Assembly (NCBI RefSeq): GCF_021295095.1
Contig: NZ_JAJLQX010000002.1
Location: 124,001-188,000, forward strand
Source: Phocaeicola oris
GTDB taxonomy: Bacteria; Bacteroidota; Bacteroidia; Bacteroidales; Bacteroidaceae
Direction of reading: 5' to 3'
DNA: 64,000 bases
The translations under genes were made by a program, and so were the position numbers. This document shows, in pieces, positions 32,990 through 41,858 of this stretch. The notes below the pieces were generated by a model, which had not been told where the DNA came from, ran no database searches, and saw only the letters and a list, made by a program, of their open reading frames with translations. Positions within the stretch are counted from its first letter, which is position 1. Every line of letters starts with the position of its first letter.

Positions 32990-33643
32990 ATGAAAAAGCT
33001 TACCGATAAAGAATACATACAAGAACTTATTGCGGAAGGAGAACATGAGCATCAAGATTTTAAGTTTGAAATCTCGGACGCACGAAAAATCGCAAAAAGT
33101 TTCTCTGCGTTCGCGAATACAAAAGGCGGACGACTGTTGGTAGGCGTAAAAGATAACGGGAAAATCGCGGGAGTTCGTTCAGAAGAAGAGATTTATATGA
33201 TTCAGGCAGCGGCTTCCATGTATTGCCAGCCCAAAATCTCCATTAAGACGAAACCATTTAATGTAGAAGGAAAGACTGTATTGGAAGTTGACATCGAAGA
33301 GTCACCCATAAAGCCTGTCTACGCGCTTGATGAACAGAATAAACCTTGGGCATACGTTAGAATTAAAGATGAGAACATTCAGGCAACCATTGTCCACATG
33401 AAAGTCTGGCAACAAATCAAAGCCCCGAATGGAACACTGCTCACATTTACCGAAAAAGAAGAATTACTACTCCGTGAGCTCAAAGAAAGAAGACGGATTT
33501 CCCTGTCGCAATGCTGTAAACTCTGCAAATTGAATCGGCAAAAAGCAACAGATTTATTGGCCGACTTTATTCGTTTCGGCATTATCTCGCCTATCTTTGT
33601 CAACCATCATTTTATGTACGAATGGAATAAAAAGGAGTTATAA
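32990..33643 (+). CDS. AlbA_2 / Schlafen-like putative DNA-binding protein
   Basis: A 217-residue protein starting MKKLTDKEYIQELIAEGE; the alternative ATG at 32972 overlaps the previous gene and adds MRLNKI. The N-terminal part (EHQDFKFEISDARKIAKSF, then SAFANTKGGRLLVGV and DNGKIAGV) is the AlbA_2 domain shared with Schlafen proteins. The C-terminal part is a winged-helix-like segment (LRELKERRRISLSQCCKLC). It probably acts in nucleic-acid regulation; the target is unknown. Confidence 0.8.
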   Translation: MKKLTDKEYIQELIAEGEHEHQDFKFEISDARKIAKSFSAFANTKGGRLLVGVKDNGKIAGVRSEEEIYMIQAAASMYCQPKISIKTKPFNVEGKTVLEVDIEESPIKPVYALDEQNKPWAYVRIKDENIQATIVHMKVWQQIKAPNGTLLTFTEKEELLLRELKERRRISLSQCCKLCKLNRQKATDLLADFIRFGIISPIFVNHHFMYEWNKKEL

Positions 33644-33711
33644 AAGAAATTCTAATGCTTTCTGCCCTGAATTCTTATATTATAATAAGGTAATACTTCC
33701 CAAAGTTTTAC

Positions 33712-33719
33712 TATCTTTG
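33712..33719 (+). promoter_or_regulatory. Promoter element before the gene at 33750
   Basis: TATCTTTG is an exact match to the -7 consensus, with its likely start of transcription about 25 nt before the ATG at 33750. The -33 box is weak. Confidence 0.55.
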
Positions 33720-33749
33720 CGACTATAAAAGAAAAAAAGAATATTAATT

Positions 33750-34394
33750 ATGGGTATCATAGATTCTATTAAGCGTCTCTTAGGTAAAAAGAATACTGAA
33801 GAAACAACCAAAGTTGGTGGCATGGAAGATTTCATGACACTGATTCGTGTATATTATCAGTCGGTCATGGCAAGTAATTTGGGCATTACCAACATCAACT
33901 TCCTTCCCGACTTGGCCGTATTCAAACGTACATTGAAAGTCCCAACCTCCAATAACAAGTTAGGCTTAGCAGAGAAATCACGTTGTAAGAAAATGTTGAT
34001 TGATATCTATGGAATCAACAACAAATTCTTCTCAGAAATAGACGCGTCCATTAAAAAGAATTGCCACAATCCTAATGACATTCAGAGCTACCTCTATATG
34101 TTTCAGGGATTTAGCAACGATCTGATGATGGTTATCGGCAACCTGATGCAATGGAAATTCCGAATGCCAAGCGCCATGAAAAAGACACTCCGTGCTATGA
34201 CGGAAAAGACCATTAACGATATTATGACAAAGAACGACTTTAAAGATGCCGGTGTTACCAAGACTGCCCGCAACATCCGTACATATATTAGCAAATTGAA
34301 CTACTCAGAAGCCTGGATGACAGAATATGCTTACAACATTGTCATGCTGGCAAAGAAAGAACCGAAACCTAAAGAACCAAAAGATACGAAATAA
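33750..34394 (+). CDS. Conserved Bacteroidales-type hypothetical protein
   Basis: A 214-residue soluble, helical, basic protein with no membrane segment or signal. Recognisable stretches are FLPDLAVFKRTLKVPTSNNK, KLGLAEKSRCKKMLIDIYG and IGNLMQWKFRMPSAMKKTLR. I cannot name a domain. Its stop codon overlaps the next start (ATAATGG), so it is coupled to the uracil-DNA glycosylase-type gene. Confidence 0.7.
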   Translation: MGIIDSIKRLLGKKNTEETTKVGGMEDFMTLIRVYYQSVMASNLGITNINFLPDLAVFKRTLKVPTSNNKLGLAEKSRCKKMLIDIYGINNKFFSEIDASIKKNCHNPNDIQSYLYMFQGFSNDLMMVIGNLMQWKFRMPSAMKKTLRAMTEKTINDIMTKNDFKDAGVTKTARNIRTYISKLNYSEAWMTEYAYNIVMLAKKEPKPKEPKDTK

Positions 34395-34969
34395 TGGATG
34401 TAGAGCAACATCCGTTTAAACCGTTTCTCCCTGTAAACGCACAACTGCTGATGCTTGGGAGTTTCCCTCCACAGCCTAAACGGTGGAAGATGAATTTTTA
34501 TTATCCGAATTTCATCAATGATATGTGGCGTATCTTCGGACTCATCTTCTTTGGAGACAAAAATCACTTCATTATTCCCGATCAAAAAATATTCGACGAA
34601 CAACATCTCATTCAGTTTCTCAATGAAAAAGGTGTCGCACTCTTTGATACGGCCATGACCATCCGCCGCCTGAAGGATAATGCTTCGGATAAATTCTTGG
34701 AAATTGTTCAACCTACGGACATCCCCGATCTATTGGAAAAGATTCCACAATGCAAAGCCATCGTTACAACCGGCGAGAAAGCAACAGAAACATTGCAAAC
34801 GCAAATACAAGTCGCGATTCCAAAGGTGGGAACATACGAGACCTTCCGGTTTAACAATAAAGAAATGCGACTCTACCGAATGCCTTCATCCAGCAGAGCA
34901 TATCCAATGAGTGTGGAAAACAAGGCAAATATCTACCGGAAAATGTTCGAAGATTTAGAAATGCTTTAA
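34394..34969 (+). CDS. Uracil-DNA glycosylase superfamily protein
   Basis: A 191-residue protein with the N-terminal motif LLMLGSFPPQPKRWKMNFYY, where GSFPP stands for the GxxPG-type motif of the fold. NFINDMWRIFG follows, and MPSSSRAYPM near residue 173 corresponds to the C-terminal Leu-loop motif. The family includes mismatch-specific (MUG/TDG) glycosylases and related enzymes of unclear specificity. It is the second gene of a pair with the hypothetical protein at 33750. Confidence 0.8.
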   Translation: MDVEQHPFKPFLPVNAQLLMLGSFPPQPKRWKMNFYYPNFINDMWRIFGLIFFGDKNHFIIPDQKIFDEQHLIQFLNEKGVALFDTAMTIRRLKDNASDKFLEIVQPTDIPDLLEKIPQCKAIVTTGEKATETLQTQIQVAIPKVGTYETFRFNNKEMRLYRMPSSSRAYPMSVENKANIYRKMFEDLEML

Positions 34970-35089
34970 GTCCAAAAGGCTAATCAATTCATCCTCAAAA
35001 ACTTTTTTAACAAGATTTTCTGAAATTCTTAAAAAAATATTTCTTTATTTGACTTCAACCATTTATATTTGTATAGAATTTTGGTTTAA

Positions 35090-35383
35090 ATGGCTGAAAA
35101 GAATAAAAATCTATTATCAACTTTCGAATCAAGACTTCGACAACTCATTCATTTATATGAAGAGTTACAAAAAGAAAACGAAAGTCTTAAGCAACTTCTC
35201 GTAAAAAAAGACGAAGAAGTTAGTATGTTAGCGGATAGTAAAAAAGATTTGGAAGCCATGTATACCAACCTTCGAATAGCCAAGACAATCGGTATTCATG
35301 ATCAGGATATTACTGAAACAAGAAAACGATTGTCAAAGCTTGTGCGTGAAGTTGACCGCTGCATCGCTTTATTGAATGAATAA
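35090..35383 (+). CDS. Coiled-coil protein upstream of zapA (ZapB-like)
   Basis: A 97-residue protein that is largely coiled coil (LIHLYEELQKENESLKQLL, then EVSMLADSKKDLEAMY). It overlaps zapA by 8 bp. Bacteroidetes often have a small coiled-coil gene before zapA, which may work as a ZapB-like partner in division-ring assembly; that role is inferred from context. A -7-like TATATTTG element lies near 35067-35074. Confidence 0.65.
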   Translation: MAEKNKNLLSTFESRLRQLIHLYEELQKENESLKQLLVKKDEEVSMLADSKKDLEAMYTNLRIAKTIGIHDQDITETRKRLSKLVREVDRCIALLNE

Positions 35384-35693
35384 CAACCCTAATAAAACGA
35401 TTGAGATGGACGACAATATGTTAAAAATAAATTTACTGATTGACAACGACAATTACCCTATGAGAATTCGTCGCAATGACGAAATCTTTTATCGTGAAGC
35501 TGCCAAACAGATTAATTATAAACTAAACAGGTATCGCACCCTTTACCCACAAATGAACGATAAAAGACATTGGGCAATGGCTGCGTTAGAATTGGCATTT
35601 GAGAGTGCTTCTCTGAAAAGCTCTACAGATGTAAAGCCGTATGAGGAGAAACTTGAGGAACTGACAAATTTGATAGACAAATTTATCAAATAA
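35376..35693 (+). CDS. zapA: ZapA, FtsZ-ring stabiliser
   Basis: A 105-residue protein with the ZapA pattern: [20 protein letters not shown], then [15 protein letters not shown] and [17 protein letters not shown]. The family bundles FtsZ protofilaments at the septum. The start ATG at 35376 lies within the end of the upstream gene; a second in-frame ATG at 35406 is also possible. It is followed after 109 bp by rny. Confidence 0.88.
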   Translation: MNNNPNKTIEMDDNMLKINLLIDNDNYPMRIRRNDEIFYREAAKQINYKLNRYRTLYPQMNDKRHWAMAALELAFESASLKSSTDVKPYEEKLEELTNLIDKFIK

Positions 35694-35728
35694 TCACCTG
35701 TTTCGTTACATATTTAGAAATTACACGC

Positions 35729-35786
35729 ACATCCTAAAAGGAAAGGACCATAACCTTAACCTTTTGGAATGTGCGCTTTTTATTAT
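35729..35786 (+). terminator. Hairpin terminator or attenuator between zapA and rny
   Basis: GCACATCCTAAAAGG pairs with CCTTTTGGAATGTGC at about 35731-35776 with one mismatch and one wobble. CTTTTTATTAT follows directly. It ends 30 bp before the rny ATG, so it could also attenuate rny transcription. Confidence 0.65.
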
Positions 35787-35802
35787 ATATAAATTAATAA
35801 CA

Positions 35803-37335
35803 ATGGTAACAGTAATAATTGCAGTTGTGTGCCTTATAATAGGTGCGGGAGCATCCTACTTGATCTTCAAATATGGCATGAAGAACAAAACAGCCGCTAT
35901 CCTACAGGATGCACAAAATGAAGCAGAAGTCATAAAAAAGAACAAACTTCTTGAAGTAAAAGAACAATTCTTAAATAAAAAAGCTGAACTGGAAAAGGAG
36001 GTTACAGCACGTAACCAACGTATTCAGCAAGAAGTAAACAAGCTAAAACAACGTGAGCTCATGCTCAAACAGCGTCAGGAAGAAATTCAACGCAAGCGTG
36101 CTGAAACTGAAGCATACAAAACTAATCTTGATAATCAACTTATTATAATCGATAAGAAGAAAGAGGAACTTGACAAGATGCAACAGCAAGAGCGTGAAAA
36201 ACTGGAAACAATTTCCGGTCTGTCGGCGGAAGAGGCTAAAGAACACTTGGTCGAGTCCATGAAGGAAGAAGCTAAAACACAAGCCCAATCGTACATCAAC
36301 GATATTATAGACGACGCTAAGCTGACTGCAAATAAAGAAGCTAAGAAAATTGTCATTGAAACCATACAACGAGTTGCCAGTGAAACAGCTATCGAGAACT
36401 CTGTCACTGTATTCCACATTGATAACGATGAAGTCAAAGGACGAATCATCGGGCGTGAAGGACGTAATATCCGTGCTCTTGAAGCAGCTACAGGTGTCGA
36501 AATCGTTGTCGATGATACACCGGAAGCTATCGTTCTCTCCGCTTTCGACCCTGTTCGCCGTGAGATTGCCCGCTTAGCCTTACACCAATTGGTAACCGAT
36601 GGACGTATCCATCCGGCTCGTATCGAGGAGGTGGTTGCCAAAGTGAAAAAACAAGTTGAAGATGAAATTATTGAAACAGGTAAACGTACGACGATCGATT
36701 TAGGTATTCATGGTTTGCATCCTGAGCTGATTCGCATTATCGGAAAGATGAAATACCGTTCTTCCTATGGTCAGAACTTATTGCAACATGCTCGCGAAAC
36801 TGCTAATCTTTGTGCTATCATGGCTTCTGAATTAGGTTTGAACCCGAAGAAAGCAAAACGCGCCGGTCTGTTACACGATATAGGTAAGGTTCCTGATGAC
36901 GAACCGGAATTGCCACACGCGCTGCTCGGTATGAAACTCGCGGAAAAGTATAAAGAGAAACCGGAAATCTGCAATGCTATCGGTGCTCACCATGATGAAG
37001 TTGAGATGACTACGTTGCTTGCTCCCATCGTTCAAGTCTGTGATGCTATCTCAGGTGCTCGTCCGGGGGCACGTCGCGAAATTGTTGAAGCATATATTAA
37101 ACGATTGAACGACTTAGAGCAATTAGCGATGTCTTACCCCGGTGTTACCAAAACGTATGCTATTCAAGCCGGACGTGAACTCCGCGTCATAGTTGGCGCT
37201 GACAAAATCGATGATAAGGAAACTGAACAACTTTCCGGCGAAATAGCTAAGAAGATTCAGGACGAGATGACTTATCCGGGACAAGTTAAAATCACTGTTA
37301 TCCGTGAGACTCGTTCCGTAAGCTACGCAAAATAA
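35803..37335 (+). CDS. rny: RNase Y, membrane-bound endoribonuclease
   Basis: I use ATG 35803 ([20 protein letters not shown]), giving 510 residues; the upstream ATG at 35764 lies in the terminator. Order of domains: N-terminal membrane helix (residues 3-22), long coiled coil (30-170), KH domain with [19 protein letters not shown] near 215, and an HD domain with [17 protein letters not shown] and LLHDIGK near 330-370. RNase Y starts mRNA decay at the inner membrane. Confidence 0.95.
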   Translation: MVTVIIAVVCLIIGAGASYLIFKYGMKNKTAAILQDAQNEAEVIKKNKLLEVKEQFLNKKAELEKEVTARNQRIQQEVNKLKQRELMLKQRQEEIQRKRAETEAYKTNLDNQLIIIDKKKEELDKMQQQEREKLETISGLSAEEAKEHLVESMKEEAKTQAQSYINDIIDDAKLTANKEAKKIVIETIQRVASETAIENSVTVFHIDNDEVKGRIIGREGRNIRALEAATGVEIVVDDTPEAIVLSAFDPVRREIARLALHQLVTDGRIHPARIEEVVAKVKKQVEDEIIETGKRTTIDLGIHGLHPELIRIIGKMKYRSSYGQNLLQHARETANLCAIMASELGLNPKKAKRAGLLHDIGKVPDDEPELPHALLGMKLAEKYKEKPEICNAIGAHHDEVEMTTLLAPIVQVCDAISGARPGARREIVEAYIKRLNDLEQLAMSYPGVTKTYAIQAGRELRVIVGADKIDDKETEQLSGEIAKKIQDEMTYPGQVKITVIRETRSVSYAK

Positions 37336-37352
37336 TATTATTACATTTATAG

Positions 37353-37393
37353 AATCCCTCCCGTCTATTATAAAGTCGGAGGGATTATTTTTT
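37353..37393 (+). terminator. rny terminator
   Basis: AATCCCTCC (37353-37361) and GGAGGGATT (37378-37386) form a perfect 9-bp stem followed by ATTTTTTA. It lies just downstream of rny and upstream of the beta-galactosidase gene. Confidence 0.75.
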
Positions 37394-37406
37394 AAATCTA
37401 ATTTAT

Positions 37407-39944
37407 ATGAAAAGAATTTTCCATCTATCGTTTGTTTGCTGTCTACTTATATTAGTATGCAGTTGTGCAAATCAATCGGAGAAACTGGAACGTGACAATG
37501 ATTTCAATGCCGATTGGACTTTCCAATTAGGAAATGACTCTTCTGCCATCAGTCCGGATTTTGATGATTCCGGTTGGCGTAAATTAAACCTCCCCCACGA
37601 TTGGGCTATCGAAGGTGACTTCAGCAAAGACAATCCGTCAGGTACATCAGGTGGAGCACTCCCGGGAGGTATCGGTTGGTATAGAAAAACATTCTCCGTT
37701 GCCAACAAAGAATTAAAGTATTACATCTACTTCGAAGGCGTTTACATGAACTCCACTGTCTATCTGAACGGTCAAAAGTTAGGTTCCCGACCTTATGGCT
37801 ATATCTCATTCAGTTACGATATGACTCCATATCTGAAGTTTAACGAAAAAAATGTTTTGGTTGTCAAAGTAGATAACGAAAAGCAACCAAACTCCCGGTG
37901 GTATTCGGGCTGTGGCATTTACCGTCCGGTTCATCTGATGGCGGTTAATCCTGTCCATATCGCCCAATGGGGAACATACGTTACAGCTGAAAAAGTTTCG
38001 GAACAAAGTGCCACACTGACTATCCGCGCTACCATAGAAAATGCCATGAAAGCGGAAAAAAATATATCAACTGACGTTTCCATTAAAGTACATACCATAG
38101 TGCAAAATAAGGATGGACAAACGGTTGCGGAGGTTTCTTCCGATAACCGGAATATCCTTTCCGGACAAAGCCAAGAGATTGTTCAGGAACTCAACATAGC
38201 CAATCCAACACTCTGGAACATAGACAATCCGTATATGTATAATATAAAGACTGAATTATGTGCTTATGATGACAATCGTATCATTGACACCTATAATACA
38301 CCTTTCGGCATCCGTACATTCGAGTTTAGTGCAGAGAAAGGATTCATTCTCAACGGAAAACAAATAAAAATTAACGGAGTATGCCTGCATCACGACTTGG
38401 GTTCATTGGGCGCCGCGTTTAATACACGTGCTATGGAAGCTCACTTAGAGATGTTGAAAGAAATGGGATGCAACGGAATACGCTGTTCACATAATCCGCC
38501 CGCGCCGGAAATGCTCGACCTTTGCGACCGCATGGGCTTTATCGTTATGGATGAAACTTTTGATATGTGGTATCTAAAGAAAACAAAATACGATTACGGA
38601 AATTATTTCGAAGAATGGTATGAACAAGATATGACAGACCTACTGCTCCGCGACAGAAATCATCCGTCGGTATTTATGTGGAGCATCGGTAACGAGGTGC
38701 GTGAACAGAATACCCGTAGAGGTGAAGAGGATAATCTGTCGGAAACAGAAGTTAACTTCGCGCTCAACTTTCCTAAAGCGAATGCCGGTCTGAATAAAGA
38801 AGGTGAAGAACTAAATGTCAATGCTTTATTAACAAGAAAGTTATGCGACATCGCTAAAAAACTTGACCCAACCCGTCCTACTATTGCCGCATGTAACTAT
38901 CATGGTAAGGATAACAATCTGTTCTTAGCTAACAGTCTGGATATTCTCGGGTTCAACTATGGCGAAAAAGATTATAAAGACGTGCCGAAAGAGTTTCCCG
39001 AAAAGCCTTTTGTCGTGACTGAAAGTGTATCCGGACTGGCAACCAGAGGCTATTACCGAATGCCTTCCGACTCTATGTTTATATGGCCAAAAGACTGGCG
39101 TCATCCATTCAATGACCCGTCGCTCCAATGCTCCGATTACGACAATTGTCACGTGCCTTGGGGCAGTACGCAGGAGGATACATGGCGCGAAGTGAAGAAG
39201 TATGACTTTGTGGCAGGACAATATATCTGGACCGGTTACGACTATATAGGCGAACCAACTCCATATCCATGGCCGGCCCGCAGCTCTTACTTCGGTATCA
39301 TCGACTTGGCCGGCTTCCCGAAAGACATATATTATATGTATCAGTCGGAATGGCGTCCTGATAAAACCGTACTTCACCTATTCCCCCATTGGAACTGGAC
39401 AGAAGGACAGGATATTGATATATGGTGCTACTATAACAATGCCGACGAAGCGGAACTATTCATTAATGGCAAATCGCAAGGCGTCAAAACAAAAGAACCG
39501 GAAATCTTCCATGTTTGGTGGCGTGTTAAATTCGAGCCGGGAACTGTCAAGGTTGTTTCACGTAAAGATGGAAAAGTGGTTGCCGAACAAGAGATTCATA
39601 CAGCCGGAGCACCCGCTCAAATCCGCCTGACTCCTGACAGAACAGAAATAACTGCCGACGGAAAAGACATCAGCTATATTACCGTAGAAGTGCTTGACAA
39701 GGACGGTAACCTCTGCCCAAATGCCGATAACGACATTTCCTTTGATGTTCAAGGCTGTGGCTTTAACGCAGGCGTAGACAATGGTTGTCAAACATCCATG
39801 GAGCACTTCAAAGCCAACCATCGTAAAGCGTTTTACGGCAAATGCATGCTCACCGTTATGAGTAATGGTAAGCAAGGAACTGTCGGCATTACAGCAACAG
39901 CCGATGGTTTAAATAAAGCAACAACTACTATTCATGCAAAATAA
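37407..39944 (+). CDS. Exported GH2 beta-galactosidase-type enzyme
   Basis: An 845-residue lipoprotein-type glycoside hydrolase (lipobox LVCSC near residue 19-20). Domains in order: sugar-binding jelly roll (residues ~35-200), Ig-like domain, TIM barrel (~310-600), and C-terminal beta domains including a DUF4982-like region and an Ig-like tail. The acid/base Glu lies in FMWSIGNEV near 430 and the nucleophile Glu in VVTESVSG near 537. GH2 beta-galactosidases of this size serve glycan breakdown at the cell surface or periplasm; the precise substrate is not visible. Confidence 0.88.
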   Translation: MKRIFHLSFVCCLLILVCSCANQSEKLERDNDFNADWTFQLGNDSSAISPDFDDSGWRKLNLPHDWAIEGDFSKDNPSGTSGGALPGGIGWYRKTFSVANKELKYYIYFEGVYMNSTVYLNGQKLGSRPYGYISFSYDMTPYLKFNEKNVLVVKVDNEKQPNSRWYSGCGIYRPVHLMAVNPVHIAQWGTYVTAEKVSEQSATLTIRATIENAMKAEKNISTDVSIKVHTIVQNKDGQTVAEVSSDNRNILSGQSQEIVQELNIANPTLWNIDNPYMYNIKTELCAYDDNRIIDTYNTPFGIRTFEFSAEKGFILNGKQIKINGVCLHHDLGSLGAAFNTRAMEAHLEMLKEMGCNGIRCSHNPPAPEMLDLCDRMGFIVMDETFDMWYLKKTKYDYGNYFEEWYEQDMTDLLLRDRNHPSVFMWSIGNEVREQNTRRGEEDNLSETEVNFALNFPKANAGLNKEGEELNVNALLTRKLCDIAKKLDPTRPTIAACNYHGKDNNLFLANSLDILGFNYGEKDYKDVPKEFPEKPFVVTESVSGLATRGYYRMPSDSMFIWPKDWRHPFNDPSLQCSDYDNCHVPWGSTQEDTWREVKKYDFVAGQYIWTGYDYIGEPTPYPWPARSSYFGIIDLAGFPKDIYYMYQSEWRPDKTVLHLFPHWNWTEGQDIDIWCYYNNADEAELFINGKSQGVKTKEPEIFHVWWRVKFEPGTVKVVSRKDGKVVAEQEIHTAGAPAQIRLTPDRTEITADGKDISYITVEVLDKDGNLCPNADNDISFDVQGCGFNAGVDNGCQTSMEHFKANHRKAFYGKCMLTVMSNGKQGTVGITATADGLNKATTTIHAK

Positions 39945-40034
39945 CGCGTTTCTCTACATAAAAATGGGGGGATTCATAAAGAGTCTCCCTATTTTTTATC
40001 CGTCAGTTAACCTTTTTCTATGTACAAAGAAATC

Positions 40035-40144
40035 GTACCACGTGCGTGATACACATGCATCACCTGCGTGAGTAACGTGCATCACGTGCGTAGTACACAT
40101 GCATCACGTGCGTGGTACACATGCATCACGTGCGTGGTACACTT
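40035..40144. repeat. 22-bp tandem repeat array B (5 units)
   Basis: Five units of exactly 22 bp start at 40035, 40057, 40079, 40101 and 40123. The most regular unit contains CATCACGTGCGTGGTACAC; the last three are almost identical. The repeat carries CACGTG and, across unit borders, ATGCAT palindromes. It has the same period as arrays A and C but a different sequence except for a shared TGCGT word. Confidence 0.88.
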
Positions 40145-40195
40145 TTTTATCCACAATAAAAACACTAACAGATGTCCATCAAATGACTAAAAGAA

Positions 40196-40227
40196 AAGGC
40201 GGGTGAACCAAACGATCCATCCGCCTT
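40196..40227 (-). terminator. Terminator of the CoA-transferase gene
   Basis: AAGGCGG (40196-40202) and CCGCCTT (40221-40227) form a 7-bp stem; on the minus strand TTTTCTTTTAG follows it. Confidence 0.6.
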
Positions 40228-40251
40228 CATTAATTATAGATACAATTTTTA

Positions 40252-41760
40252 TTATGCCTTTACATATTCCGAAAAGTCAGTTAACCTCATATCACCCTTA
40301 CGAGTTAAAGTATCGTGCATAGCGAATGCTGCGGGCAAATAATGGTGAGTCTGTCCGCCTTTGGCAATCTTCAGATATTCACGGAGAACCGGCTTATAAT
40401 CCGGATGAGCACAATTTTCAATAATAATTTCCGCACGCTCCATCGGGCATTTGCCACGCAAATCCGCAACACCTTGTTCGGTAACGATGATATTGACATC
40501 GTGCTCAGTATGATCGATATGACTACAGAAAGGAACAATGGAACTAATCATACCTCCCTTCGCAGTTGAAGGACAAGTAAAGATACTGATGTATGCATTA
40601 CGCTCAAAATCTCCGGAACCTCCGATACCATTCATCATCTTGGTTCCGCTGATATGAGTTGAGTTCGCATTACCATAAATATCACATTCCAAAGCAGTAT
40701 TGATGGCGATGACACCTAAACGGCGCATTACCTCAGGAGAGTTTGAGATTTCACTTTGACGTAATGTCAGGTGATCCTTAAAATAATCCATATTATCGTA
40801 CACCTGCATCAGACACTCGTTAGAAACTGTCAGAGAACAAGCAGAAGCATCCTTTACGCGACCATTCAACATCATCTCAATAACTGAGTTCTGAATAACC
40901 TCTGTATAAATGTTGAATACCGGAACGTTCTTATCATTGCCCAAAGCACCAAGAATAGCATTAGCCGTACTGCCCACACCGCTCTGCAAAGGTAAGAATG
41001 AAGACGGAATAATACCACGCTTCATATCGCTAACCAAAAACTCTGCCGTCAAATGTCCTATTTTATCGGTTAATGGGTCACTGTCCTTAAACGCACGAGC
41101 CTCATCAGGAATGTTACATTCAACAACGCCAACAATCTTCTTCGGATCAATATCAACATAAGGTTTACCGATACGGTCTCCCACATGAGTGATAGGAATT
41201 GGCTGACGATAAGGTGGGTCGAGTGGCTCGTATACGTCATGAATGAACTTAGAATTAGGATTATGAAAAGTGTTCAACTCAAGAATTACGTGCTTAGCCA
41301 AGCGAGCAGCAGTAGGACTGATACCGCCTGCGGCAGTTAAATAAGCTTTACATGAATCAGCCCCCTCGTCGATATCACTAACTTCAAGAATTGCCCAATC
41401 AACTTCTCCCATGAAACCATAACGGAGCTCCTGAGCCATCTGACTTAAATGCAAGTCATTATAAGCAATTTCATTCATATTGACATGCTTACGGAAATCA
41501 GGGTTAGTTGTATATGGAGCACGATATTTGATAGCGTGAGCATTTGCCAAGTCACCATCCGTACTCTGACCGGTTGACGCACCTGTATAGATACCAACCT
41601 GAAACGGACGTCCAGCCTGATGTTCCGTCTCAGCAATCTTTGCCAACTCTTTAGTTACTGCCTTAGCGACACCTGCAGGTGTAAATCCACTAAGCGCAAT
41701 GTTCTCTCCATTCTTAATCATTAATGCAGCTTCTACTGCAGATATACGTTTGTAAGCCAT
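40252..41760 (-). CDS. Acetyl-CoA hydrolase/transferase family protein (succinate CoA-transferase type)
   Basis: A 502-residue CoA-transferase. The N-terminal motif GENIALSGFTPAGVAKAVTK and the active-site region NVPVFNIYTEVIQ (catalytic Glu in YTEV, near residue 286) match the Cat1/acetyl-CoA hydrolase family. LPLQSGVGSTANAILGALGN precedes it. In Bacteroidales such enzymes exchange CoA between succinate, propionate and acetate at the end of the succinate-propionate pathway; the exact acceptor cannot be read from the sequence. A TACCTTTG -7 element (minus strand, 41801-41808) lies about 40 bp upstream. Confidence 0.88.
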   Translation of the reverse strand: MAYKRISAVEAALMIKNGENIALSGFTPAGVAKAVTKELAKIAETEHQAGRPFQVGIYTGASTGQSTDGDLANAHAIKYRAPYTTNPDFRKHVNMNEIAYNDLHLSQMAQELRYGFMGEVDWAILEVSDIDEGADSCKAYLTAAGGISPTAARLAKHVILELNTFHNPNSKFIHDVYEPLDPPYRQPIPITHVGDRIGKPYVDIDPKKIVGVVECNIPDEARAFKDSDPLTDKIGHLTAEFLVSDMKRGIIPSSFLPLQSGVGSTANAILGALGNDKNVPVFNIYTEVIQNSVIEMMLNGRVKDASACSLTVSNECLMQVYDNMDYFKDHLTLRQSEISNSPEVMRRLGVIAINTALECDIYGNANSTHISGTKMMNGIGGSGDFERNAYISIFTCPSTAKGGMISSIVPFCSHIDHTEHDVNIIVTEQGVADLRGKCPMERAEIIIENCAHPDYKPVLREYLKIAKGGQTHHYLPAAFAMHDTLTRKGDMRLTDFSEYVKA

Positions 41761-41800
41761 ATAATTAGATTAATATTATTTGAATTTTTCAACAATTGTG

Positions 41801-41808
41801 CAAAGGTA
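41801..41808 (-). promoter_or_regulatory. Promoter element of the CoA-transferase gene
   Basis: The minus strand reads TACCTTTG, matching TAnnTTTG, with the start ATG about 41 bp downstream. A clear -33 box is not seen. Confidence 0.5.
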
Positions 41809-41858
41809 TATCATTTTTTTTAAAGGACATTCTTTTTCTTTATAAAAAAAGTACTTAA

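Larger units (their letters stand above)
39945..40251. other. Intergenic region with terminators and a 22-bp array
   Basis: The 307 bp between two convergent genes hold a likely terminator of the beta-galactosidase gene (GGGGGATTC near 39967 with GAGTCTCCC near 39981, then TATTTTTT), the 22-bp array B (40035-40144), and the terminator of the CoA-transferase gene (40196-40227). Confidence 0.65.

Noticed and set aside
35694-35802. 6S RNA between zapA and rny, by analogy with E. coli
   Set aside because: The gap is only 109 bp and consists mainly of one hairpin with a T-run, which fits a terminator. It is too short for a 6S RNA.
40035-40144. The regularly spaced repeats as a CRISPR array
   Set aside because: Units are 22 bp with no spacers between them; the whole unit repeats in tandem, and no cas genes are present in the window.
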